From Dyadobacter sp. Leaf189 (GTDB lineage: Bacteria; Bacteroidota; Bacteroidia; Cytophagales; Spirosomataceae), in NCBI RefSeq assembly GCF_001424405.1, contig NZ_LMPS01000005.1, positions 372,001-436,000 of the forward strand: 64,000 nt of DNA, given 5' to 3'. Every line of letters starts with the position of its first letter. The stretch's first letter is position 1. The notes under the pieces are model-generated. The model saw only the letters and a program-made list of their open reading frames with translations. It ran no database searches and had not been told where the DNA came from. Shown here piece by piece: positions 1 through 7,644 of this stretch. A program made the position numbers and the translations under genes.

Positions 1-277
1 CACTCAGGCTGACCAATGCGAAATGTGCCACCTTTTGCATGGGTACACCTTTGCGAAGCATTACCACAGCAAGCAGGGACAAGCTTACAAAGAATAGCAC
101 AACCTCGATCAGGAGCAGTTTGTGTTCAAAATAATGCATGACGGATAAACATATACCCAAAACGCAATAAGCAATAAGTAAAAACTCCAGTGTTCTTGTC
201 CTGATGTCAGTAATGTCGTCTCGCTGACTCCAGTAATTGGGATACTTTTTCTCTAAAAGGTTGAGTAATTCCGGCAT
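1..277 (-). CDS. N-terminal part of an unidentified integral membrane protein (runs off the left edge)
   Basis: Reading leftwards from an ATG at 275-277 gives about 92 residues with no stop before the window edge. The first ~25 residues (starting MPELLNLLEKKYPNYW) are soluble and charged. Two hydrophobic segments follow (LEFLLIAYCVLGICLSV and LLLIEVVLFFVSLSLLAVVML), joined by a short FEHK linker. It resembles the N-terminal membrane part of a sensor or transporter, but no family-defining motif is inside the window. A perfect palindrome lies 10 bp upstream of the start, so the gene may be controlled by a dimeric repressor. The start is chosen because it is the only ATG before the palindrome. 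Confidence 0.6.
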   Translation of the reverse strand, partial: MPELLNLLEKKYPNYWSQRDDITDIRTRTLEFLLIAYCVLGICLSVMHYFEHKLLLIEVVLFFVSLSLLAVVMLRKGVPMQKVAHFALVSLS

Positions 278-286
278 GTTAACCAC

Positions 287-311
287 AGTATACAACTTTA
301 AGTTGTATACT
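287..311. promoter_or_regulatory. Perfect 12-bp-arm palindrome, probable repressor operator
   Basis: The arms agtatacaactt (287-298) and aagttgtatact (300-311) are exact reverse complements separated by one base. The site sits just upstream of the leftward membrane-protein start at 277. The 25-bp odd-length dyad with no T-tract is typical of an operator for a dimeric repressor (GntR, MarR and PadR classes use sites of this size). Which regulator binds is unknown, and no regulator gene is adjacent within the window. Confidence 0.55.
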
Positions 312-348
312 ACTAAAATTATTGTTCCCGGGCGCATTAACGCCATAT

Positions 349-356
349 TAAGTTTG
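349..356 (+). promoter_or_regulatory. Candidate Bacteroidota -7 promoter box (TAAGTTTG)
   Basis: TAAGTTTG matches the Bacteroidota -7 consensus TAnnTTTG. It lies 88 bp upstream of the DUF1343 start at 444, on the same strand. A TTG at 322-324 is a possible but rather distant -33 element. Confidence 0.35.
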
Positions 357-443
357 TGGGTGGCGTTTGGTGGAGCTTTAAATGCTGACTTTTTGATATC
401 TTACCAAACGTTAATGGTAATGCGAAATGATAGTCCTGTATAG

Positions 444-1673
444 ATGATCAAATATATTTCTATTCTCTTCTTCACGGCCCTGGTAATCAGAAGCACTGCA
501 TGTACCGCACAACTGGCATTGCCAAGCCATGGTAAATCCGGTAAGCAGGGAATCATTACAGGTGCGGATCAAACTGAGAGATACCTACCATATCTGAAAG
601 GAAAACGCATTGGTATGGTGGCCAATCAGAGCTCGCTGATCGGTTCAATAAGCAGTGTGGACAGCTTACTGAGCCTTGGAATTAACATTGTAAAGGTATT
701 TGGACCTGAGCACGGTTTCAGAGGTAATGCCAGTAATGGGGCTGCGGTAAGCAATGAGGTCGATGCGAAGACCGGAATCCCAATCATATCATTATATGGT
801 AAAAATCAGAAACCAACAAAAGAGCAGCTGGCGGATGTCGACCTGATGGTCTTTGATATTCAGGATGTGGGCTGTCGCTACTATACCAATATCAATACGC
901 TGGAATATGTAATGGAAGCCTGTGCCGAAAACAAGAAAGAACTACTCATTCTAGACAGGCCTAATCCCAATGCATATGTAATTGACGGACCTGTGATGAC
1001 CGATGATAAATTCAAATCAGCGATCGGGATCCACTATATCCCCATGACGCACGGCATGACGATCGGTGAATTTGCCCAATACCTGAATGGGGAAGGATAT
1101 CTGAATGAGCCGTGTAAAATACAGGTCATCAAGGTTGCCAATTATAATCACGACATGCCCTATGTACCACCGGTCAATCCCTCTCCGAATTTAAATACAC
1201 GGCAAGCCGTAATGCTTTTCCCTAGCTTATGCATGTTTGAAGGAACTGCGATCAATGAAGGGCGGGGGACTCATATGCCGTTTACTGTTTTGGGAGCGCC
1301 CGCACTGAAAGGCAAGTATCCATTCTCATACAAACCTGTAAGTATTCCCGGAATGAGCGAACGCCCCAATCACAAAGACTCGGTTTGTTACGGCTTGGAC
1401 CTCCGTGATTTTGATATTGAAAAACTTCGCAACAGCCGCCAGATCAATCTTTCCTGGTTAATTGAACTATACAATGCCTATCCTGACAAAGCTCACTTCT
1501 TTACTCCCGGAAGAGCGAACCAGGACATATCAGCATTCGATCTGCGCATTGGCACCGATCAGTTAAGAAAACAGATCATCGCAGGCGTCCCGGAAGCCGA
1601 TATCAGGAAAAGCTGGGAGCCCGGATTGCAGAAGTTTAAGGCAATCCGGATGAAGTATCTTCTATATCCGTAA
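444..1673 (+). CDS. DUF1343 family exported protein, NamZ-like exo-beta-N-acetylmuramidase
   Basis: 409 residues. An N-terminal hydrophobic signal segment (ISILFFTALVIRSTACTA) is followed by the DUF1343 fold. Conserved stretches include RIGMVANQSS, the GPEHGFRG motif, VFDIQDVGCRYYT and the NEGRGT loop. The characterised member, Bacillus subtilis NamZ, is an exo-lytic N-acetylmuramidase that releases MurNAc from cell-wall fragments. That function is inferred here from family membership. The length is normal for the family and the protein probably acts in the periplasm during peptidoglycan recycling. It stands alone, with no muropeptide transporter or MurQ-like gene beside it. Confidence 0.85.
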   Translation: MIKYISILFFTALVIRSTACTAQLALPSHGKSGKQGIITGADQTERYLPYLKGKRIGMVANQSSLIGSISSVDSLLSLGINIVKVFGPEHGFRGNASNGAAVSNEVDAKTGIPIISLYGKNQKPTKEQLADVDLMVFDIQDVGCRYYTNINTLEYVMEACAENKKELLILDRPNPNAYVIDGPVMTDDKFKSAIGIHYIPMTHGMTIGEFAQYLNGEGYLNEPCKIQVIKVANYNHDMPYVPPVNPSPNLNTRQAVMLFPSLCMFEGTAINEGRGTHMPFTVLGAPALKGKYPFSYKPVSIPGMSERPNHKDSVCYGLDLRDFDIEKLRNSRQINLSWLIELYNAYPDKAHFFTPGRANQDISAFDLRIGTDQLRKQIIAGVPEADIRKSWEPGLQKFKAIRMKYLLYP

Positions 1674-2114
1674 TGAGTAGATTAACGTCGCGGTAAATTC
1701 CCCATACTTCACTTTCCTGTCGCATCATGCTCAGGAACGCCGGCGCGAAGCCCGGAACAATTCATTATCATTCCATCATTCAGGTTTAGAAAACAACGGG
1801 TACCTCTTTGAATTGTAAGTACTTCGCGTGCTTTTCGATCTCGCTTCATCAATGCAGCCATAGCTTTCATCGAAGCCGATGTTGCGTTCGTCGAATGTCC
1901 GTCCTTAATGGTCGATTTTTTTTTAAAGGGAGCTTAATGTTGAAGTACCTTTCTTCCAAGTTAAACATCGCACAGTTGTAGTTGCTCCTACGCACTATTC
2001 AATTCCACAAACACGGGTTGAACGATCCATTCAAGCAAATCACCAGTCGAATACATCATTAAGAGACGTCAAAAAAATTATCATATCCTTTCACAATTTA
2101 AACTTCAAAAACGT
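1674..2114. other. Gene-free stretch with a degenerate coding trace
   Basis: No intact gene is visible in these 441 bp. On the minus strand, about 65 codons (roughly 1918 down to 1730, containing STIKDGHSTNATSASMKAMA) read open and look protein-like, but an in-frame stop lies just upstream of them and no start is visible. This is probably a decayed gene fragment of unknown family. The right part, toward 2114, turns AT-rich and probably holds the promoter of the lipoprotein gene. Confidence 0.4.
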
Positions 2115-3101
2115 ATGAAAACCACTTGTACTAAGGTGCTAGCTTTAGCATTTTTTTGCGGCTTGTTTCAAGGTTGTTCCAAGGATGAACATCCAGTAGT
2201 AGACAAATTGGAAACAATAGAAGTTAAGTCGGGGCGTTTAACCTTTGAAAATCAAGCCCATTTTGACAAAGTGTTCGACGAATTGATGAAAAATCAAGAC
2301 AACGAGTATTTAGTTGCATGGGAGAGTCAGCATAAGGGATTCACTTCGATGAAATCCGCATACGATAACCTGAAAGACACAGACTTTGAAAAAATCGCTC
2401 AACAGAATTCGATCAAGGGGTATGAGAATGTACTACAGATAAGGATGGAAAACGGCGAAAAAGAAGCGGCAGCAGTTACAGATCACCCTATTATGGCAAG
2501 GCTCTTCAATCACGAGGGATTGCTGTTAATCGGTAAAGATGCATTTAAACTGCAAAAGGATAGGTTGATAAAAATCGACTCCTATAATGAGGCAAAAATT
2601 CAAAAGGTTTTTAAATCTCCAAACGAGAATAGTAATCATCTCAAAATAGCGAATCAGATAATTACTAAGGAATCTAAAAATCTGCGAGAAAACGGCGTTT
2701 TGGATTTAGATAAATCATGTACCAGTACATACGACACTAAATATAGGTTTAAGGGAATTTTTATTTTAATAGGCTCAACTTCCGTCAACCCGTCGGGTAA
2801 TTGGACTGCCGATTTCAGTGGTAAGTTTAATTCGGTGATAATGATTGCTCAGCATAGGAAAAGGACAGCGTTCGTATGGCATAATAGTGAGACAAGTGAG
2901 TTAAGGATAAATGGTAACGTAGCTTACCTGGATGACAATGGTGGGTATTTTCCGGGAACTTTGACCGAAGTTGTTGCTTATAATGAAGATGAAATTGCAA
3001 CGGCCAACGGTTGGGGGAATAATTACCGGGCAACAGCTTCGGTAACAGCAAGCGGGATTGGTACTGATGGACAATTTCATGCATGTACAGAAACGCGCTA
3101 A
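2115..3101 (+). CDS. Hypothetical lipoprotein
   Basis: 328 residues with a lipoprotein signal: MKTTCTKVLALAFFCG, then a lipobox-like stretch ending in Cys21. The mature part is polar. The first half looks alpha-helical (AHFDKVFDELMKNQDNEYL). The second half is beta-rich with many Asn/Thr/Gly, suggesting a surface or periplasmic binding fold. The AYDNL/F-helix pattern loosely recalls DUF4848-like Bacteroidota lipoproteins, but I cannot assign a family. Base composition is visibly more AT-rich than in the next gene. Its last 19 bases overlap the annotated start of the TonB receptor, suggesting translational coupling. Confidence 0.7.
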   Translation: MKTTCTKVLALAFFCGLFQGCSKDEHPVVDKLETIEVKSGRLTFENQAHFDKVFDELMKNQDNEYLVAWESQHKGFTSMKSAYDNLKDTDFEKIAQQNSIKGYENVLQIRMENGEKEAAAVTDHPIMARLFNHEGLLLIGKDAFKLQKDRLIKIDSYNEAKIQKVFKSPNENSNHLKIANQIITKESKNLRENGVLDLDKSCTSTYDTKYRFKGIFILIGSTSVNPSGNWTADFSGKFNSVIMIAQHRKRTAFVWHNSETSELRINGNVAYLDDNGGYFPGTLTEVVAYNEDEIATANGWGNNYRATASVTASGIGTDGQFHACTETR

Positions 3102-5509
3102 TTCTTGCAGTTTTGATTAGAACGTGCCCGGTGATACAGATTACCGGACACGTTCACAGATTATTTTTGATTGTTTTTCTTCTTAACTCGACATTTTGTT
3201 TTTCCCAGAATGTCATCCTCAATGGTCATGTTACTGATGCGGAGACTGGGGAAGCTGTTATAGGCGCGAGTGTCCGAAACGACGGAAAATCGTCAGGGAC
3301 GGTTTCAAATACTTACGGGTATTTTATCCTGACATCGCCTTCGGGTAGTTCCAGGCTGGACGTCTCTTGCGTAGGCTATGAATCTCTGACTCTCGATCTT
3401 CATACGACTACCGACACCACGCTGAACATCCGTCTGTCCCCTGCCAGCTTCAAACTCGACGAAGTGTTGGTCAAAGCCAAGAGCACCCTTTCCCAATCCA
3501 GTGTCGGGTACCTGAGCATCCCCGTAAATAGGTTAAAGGCTGTTCCGATCCTGTTTGGTGAGGCCGATATCGTAAAAGCCCTAGCGCTTACCCCGGGCGT
3601 CACCACCGGCAATGAGGGAACGACAGGTCTGTTGGTACGAGGCGGCACGCCGGACCAGAACCTAATATTGCTCGATGACGCGCCCGTTTATAATACCGCC
3701 CACCTGTTTGGGCTTGTATCAATATTCAATACCGATGCCGTCAAGAACGTCGAAATGTACAAAGGCGGCTTCCCGGCTCGTTATGGCGGCAGACTTTCGT
3801 CAATCTTCGATATTTCGATGAAGGAAGGGAACAAAATGGAGCGAAAAACCGAACGCACCATCGGGTTGGTCAGCTCCCGGATGCTTTGGGAAGGCCCGCT
3901 GTCGATGAAGGAAAAACATTACGGCAAATCCAGCTACCTAATCGCGGCAAGAACATCCTATCTTACCTTGTTTCTGCTCCCAAAATACCTGTTATACAAA
4001 GCCGGAAAATCGGCCAACTATTTCAACTACTGGCTCTATGATTTGAATGCAAAAATCAACTATCAGCTGAATCCTAAAAGCCAGGTATTTCTCAGTCTGT
4101 ACCATGGTAACGACTTCTATTCTGCCGGAGAAAGGTCTGACGATAACCGCGGCAGAATGGGCCTTACGTGGGGAAACACAACGGCGACAACGAGGTATAA
4201 TTATGTGATCCGGCCCAAACTGTTCCTCAAAAGCATCCTGTCTTTTTCCAGGTACCATTATGGAATTTCTACAAAAAGCTTTGAAAAGGACGGGCGGAAG
4301 TGGGACGAGACGAGCTTTATCAAATCAGCCTCCATTGTGAATGACCTGACCAACAAGACTTCGATCGAATGGTTTCCGGGATCCGGTCACACGCTCCGCG
4401 CCGGGGTGCAGGCTTCGCTGTACAGGTACAGGCCGATGTCGGTCAAGACTAGCATTGCGCTTCCTGCTGATTCACTGTCAAAGATGAATGCGTCCGTTTC
4501 TACAAATGAAGCTGCGGCGTTTTTGGAATATGAACTAGCTGTTGGCAAATGGTTGAAGACCAATGTGGGCGGAAGGGTGGTAAATATGCATGTCAACACA
4601 AAAAACTATCAAAACTTCGAGCCCAGGGCTACTGTGAATTTTATCTTGCCGGGAGATTTTGCGTTAAAAGGCGCCTATTCCAGGATGAACCAATACATTC
4701 ATTTGCTGACCAGCAATAGCGTTGGCCTGCCCAACGATGTGTGGGTGCCCGCAACCGAACATATCAAACCTTCTTCCTCCGAACAATATACGGCAGGTAT
4801 TTCTAAAACGGTCGGAAGCCAGATAGAAGTCAGCATTGACGCCTATACCAAATCGTTATCCAACCTGATAGACTATTCTGCTAACAGCAGTTTCCTGATG
4901 AGCTTCAACAGATCCTGGCAAAGCCTTATTGAACAAAACGGGGTGGGCAGGATACGCGGGATAGAAGTGTTCATCAACAAGACCAAAGGAGATTTTACTG
5001 GATGGGTTGGCTATTCCCTGTCCAGAAATGAGCGGCGCTTCGATAAGATCAACGGAGGGACATGGTATCCTTCTAATTTTGACCGCCGGCACGTAATCTC
5101 GCTTGTCGGAAGCTATACCGGCCCTATTACAAATACCACTTTTTCCGCAGCGTGGGTATACCAGTCAGGAGCGCCGGTAACTGTGCCCATAGCGGTGTAC
5201 AAAGAATTCGACGAAGGGCAGATTAATCCCAGTTATCCGGAATTCATTTACGGGGACAGGAACAGTGTCAGGCTACCTGCCTATCACCGACTCGATTTCA
5301 GCGCCAGCTTTGATCTTAAACGGCGCGGCCGCATGACACTGGGTGTCTATAATCTTTACAATAGGCTAAATCCCTATTATTTGACTGTTAATCTTCAGCC
5401 TTCAAATAGACCCGCTCCTTCTCAGCCATTTACCGGTTTTGTTGGATCCGTTAACAAGGTCGGCGTACTTCCGTTCCTACCTTATTTTAGTCATACAGTT
5501 ACATTTTGA
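3083..5509 (+). CDS. TonB-dependent outer membrane receptor with carboxypeptidase-like regulatory domain
   Basis: Up to 808 residues. After a signal region (FLIVFLLNSTFCFSQ, residues ~28-42) comes a CarboxypepD_reg-like beta-sandwich (VTDAETGEAVIGASV...GYFILTSPSG). A plug domain follows (ALALTPGVTTGNEGTTGLLVRGG, LDDAPVYN), then a beta-barrel ending in an aromatic terminus (FSHTVTF). The ATG at 3083 overlaps the upstream gene and leaves an unusually long N-region, so translation may really start at the in-frame GTG near 3131. The final TGA shares one base with the next ATG. The pair with DUF4249 is common in Bacteroidota and probably imports an unidentified ligand across the outer membrane. 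Confidence 0.88.
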   Translation: MYRNALILAVLIRTCPVIQITGHVHRLFLIVFLLNSTFCFSQNVILNGHVTDAETGEAVIGASVRNDGKSSGTVSNTYGYFILTSPSGSSRLDVSCVGYESLTLDLHTTTDTTLNIRLSPASFKLDEVLVKAKSTLSQSSVGYLSIPVNRLKAVPILFGEADIVKALALTPGVTTGNEGTTGLLVRGGTPDQNLILLDDAPVYNTAHLFGLVSIFNTDAVKNVEMYKGGFPARYGGRLSSIFDISMKEGNKMERKTERTIGLVSSRMLWEGPLSMKEKHYGKSSYLIAARTSYLTLFLLPKYLLYKAGKSANYFNYWLYDLNAKINYQLNPKSQVFLSLYHGNDFYSAGERSDDNRGRMGLTWGNTTATTRYNYVIRPKLFLKSILSFSRYHYGISTKSFEKDGRKWDETSFIKSASIVNDLTNKTSIEWFPGSGHTLRAGVQASLYRYRPMSVKTSIALPADSLSKMNASVSTNEAAAFLEYELAVGKWLKTNVGGRVVNMHVNTKNYQNFEPRATVNFILPGDFALKGAYSRMNQYIHLLTSNSVGLPNDVWVPATEHIKPSSSEQYTAGISKTVGSQIEVSIDAYTKSLSNLIDYSANSSFLMSFNRSWQSLIEQNGVGRIRGIEVFINKTKGDFTGWVGYSLSRNERRFDKINGGTWYPSNFDRRHVISLVGSYTGPITNTTFSAAWVYQSGAPVTVPIAVYKEFDEGQINPSYPEFIYGDRNSVRLPAYHRLDFSASFDLKRRGRMTLGVYNLYNRLNPYYLTVNLQPSNRPAPSQPFTGFVGSVNKVGVLPFLPYFSHTVTF

Positions 5510-6408
5510 TGAAACAGCTGATTATTATTTTGTTGTCATTTTTGATCCTGGTCGGTTGCAAAGAACGGGGTGTCAACCTGCAGCTGCCTTATGAAGGCGA
5601 CAAACTGGTGCTTTTCGGTCAGGTAAACACCACCGATACTGTGCGGATAGAGGTACAGAAAACCTATCCGCCAACCGATAAATCTACTTACATTGAGGGG
5701 ATTGCAAACGCGACGGTCGGATTGTTCGATGAGCACGGCTTCCTGGAAACACTCAAGTACCATAGTAAAGGTATCTACATGTCCGGCTCCGGTCGCAAAT
5801 GGCTGTCAGGGAGCCGATACAGAATCGAAGTAGAAGCACCCGGGTTGCCGCCGGCTTCAACGGCTCTGGAAATGATGCCGACTGCGCCGGTTGTTATCAA
5901 TTATGAATTCGGCCGATCGATCGATTCGAAATTCAACCCGGGAACACCCTCTAAAGAGTTGATCATCAGTATACAGGACCACCTAAATGAAGAGAACTAT
6001 TATATGGTAATCGTTAAAAGGAGCATTGGCAAGGATACATTTGGAACGAGCATATTCGACCTGGACAGGCCGATGGATGATTTCGAAGACCCCTGCCAAT
6101 TCCGTTACCGGTCCAACATCGTGTTATCAGATTTATGTGCTGAAAACGGGAAGATAATATTGAGAAAAGGGGTAGAGCTGAATGATCAATTTGGCAAGGA
6201 AGTTGACTGGACTGCGCTGGATAAAGTTACAGTATCCACGAGACAGATCAGTAAAAGCTATTATGAATTTTGCAAAACCTATTATACCGAATCTGAACTT
6301 ATTACGGCTTTTATGCCACCTTTTCCAAGATATACAAACATTACTGGGGGCTACGGAATTTTTACCGGCTATAATGAAATTACGAAGGAATTCATCCTGA
6401 AGAAGTAA
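5509..6408 (+). CDS. DUF4249 family lipoprotein, partner of the TonB receptor
   Basis: 299 residues from the ATG at 5509, which overlaps the receptor stop by one base. A TTG one codon earlier is a less likely start. The lipoprotein signal is KQLIIILLSFLILVGC. The mature protein opens with a beta-sandwich (VLFGQVNTTDTVRIEVQKTYP, then IANATVGLFD), typical of DUF4249, and continues with a family-type C-terminal half containing ITGGYGIFTGYN. DUF4249 members regularly follow a receptor in the same operon and are thought to act at the outer membrane, like SusD. The biochemical role is unknown. Confidence 0.85.
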   Translation: MKQLIIILLSFLILVGCKERGVNLQLPYEGDKLVLFGQVNTTDTVRIEVQKTYPPTDKSTYIEGIANATVGLFDEHGFLETLKYHSKGIYMSGSGRKWLSGSRYRIEVEAPGLPPASTALEMMPTAPVVINYEFGRSIDSKFNPGTPSKELIISIQDHLNEENYYMVIVKRSIGKDTFGTSIFDLDRPMDDFEDPCQFRYRSNIVLSDLCAENGKIILRKGVELNDQFGKEVDWTALDKVTVSTRQISKSYYEFCKTYYTESELITAFMPPFPRYTNITGGYGIFTGYNEITKEFILKK

Positions 6409-6421
6409 TCGGATCTAATAT

Positions 6422-6450
6422 CCGCAGAAATTCAATGTGAATATTTGCGG
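6422..6450. terminator. Imperfect hairpin between convergent genes
   Basis: Arms ccgcagaaattca and tgaatatttgcgg pair with two mismatches around a 3-base loop, 14 bp after the DUF4249 stop. There is no T-tract, so termination is only a guess. Confidence 0.3.
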
Positions 6451-6559
6451 CGCCAGCTATTATAAAGCAAATTGAAACGCATAGCATATATCACAATCTG
6501 GCTTCGCAGGTTGAATAAGATGTTCCTGAGAAACTGTTTGTCCAGCAAACCTGGGAAAT

Positions 6560-7405
6560 CTAGGCCTCGTGCGCAGTGTAGGTCCAGACGGCTTCGGGGC
6601 AGTGGTTTACGATGTTTTCCGCAATGCTGCCAAGGATCAGGTGTGTCAGGCCGGTATGCCCGTGCGTATGCATCGCGATCATTGAGAATTCGACTTGCCG
6701 CGCATATTTTAGAATTCCTTCTTCCTCTGTTTTGGCTTGTTTCACCACTGCCAGGTAGTTATCTAATTCGTAAAACCGCGCAAAGTTTGTCAATGCCATT
6801 TTCAGTTCCTGGTCCTTCTGTTTGGATTCAGGGGTTTTCACATGAAGTAAATGAAGTCTCGCATTGAAAAACGTTTGCAATGCTTTCACTTTTTCCAGCA
6901 AGCCGCTTTGATTCAATTCGATGTTGGTAGGAAAAATGATGTTTTTGATTTGCTGTACTTTCTGGTTTTTGTGAATGGCGAAAACAGGAACCGGAGCGCT
7001 TCGGACAATTTTCTCAGTATTGGAGCCAATGAGCATTTCGCTGAGCCCGCTGGCACCTTTTGTTGCCATTACAACAAGGTCAGCATTCTGCTGGTGAATA
7101 GATTTCAAAATGGCGTGATTGAACAGACCTTGTTCAATAGCGAGTTTCACAGGAACATTTCCGGTATCTACCTTCTGCCTTAATTCATCAAAATCAGCAG
7201 CGGCCTGTCGTTTCAGTTCAGCAAGAATTGACATTGAATCAACATAATAAGGATTTGTTTCAAGGGTCTCAATGTAATTGGGAGTCAGGTTGATGACGTG
7301 TAGAACGGTTACTTCTCCCTGGCTAATAGCCGCAATTTCAACAGCAAATCGAAGTGCCTGCTCAGAGGCTTTCGAAAAGTCACAGGGAACCAGAATATTT
7401 TTCAT
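6560..7405 (-). CDS. Tandem universal stress protein (two UspA domains)
   Basis: 281 residues made of two Usp domains. The first (1-~145) starts MKNILVPCDFSKASEQAL and carries the ATP-loop pattern ATKGASGLSEMLIGSNTE. The second ends with HTHGHTGLTHLILGSIAEN. Both keep the Gly residues of the nucleotide-binding G-x2-G...G-S/T motif, so both may bind ATP. It is cytoplasmic, with no signal. It is divergent from the Mg2+ ATPase gene, with a 239-bp shared control region. Universal stress proteins beside ion pumps fit a stress- or energy-sensing role, which is inferred. Confidence 0.9.
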   Translation of the reverse strand: MKNILVPCDFSKASEQALRFAVEIAAISQGEVTVLHVINLTPNYIETLETNPYYVDSMSILAELKRQAAADFDELRQKVDTGNVPVKLAIEQGLFNHAILKSIHQQNADLVVMATKGASGLSEMLIGSNTEKIVRSAPVPVFAIHKNQKVQQIKNIIFPTNIELNQSGLLEKVKALQTFFNARLHLLHVKTPESKQKDQELKMALTNFARFYELDNYLAVVKQAKTEEEGILKYARQVEFSMIAMHTHGHTGLTHLILGSIAENIVNHCPEAVWTYTAHEA

Positions 7406-7445
7406 AACATCATGTTTTTGGTTAGTTGCGGAGCCAGTCCATTTT

Positions 7446-7453
7446 CAAAAATA
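7446..7453 (-). promoter_or_regulatory. Candidate -7 box for the universal stress gene
   Basis: The minus strand reads TATTTTTG, a TAnnTTTG match, 41 bp upstream of the UspA start. No clear -33 element is seen. Confidence 0.3.
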
Positions 7454-7644
7454 AAATAACGGAATCGTGGACTTTAATGCTTTGACGGGGCTTAGTCCAG
7501 ATTATGATTTTGATCACTCAATCCCGTTATTTTGCCCGTTTTCAGCTCATATTCTTAGCTGACCAAAATCATATATGCAGCCTTATACCTTGATGACCTT
7601 TGCATTTAAATCTTGCATGCCAATATTTAAATGTTCTGCAAATC

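Noticed and set aside
237..443. A 68-codon plus-strand frame in front of the DUF1343 gene
   Set aside because: It begins inside the oppositely transcribed membrane protein, runs through the palindrome and promoter box, and shows no protein-like pattern.
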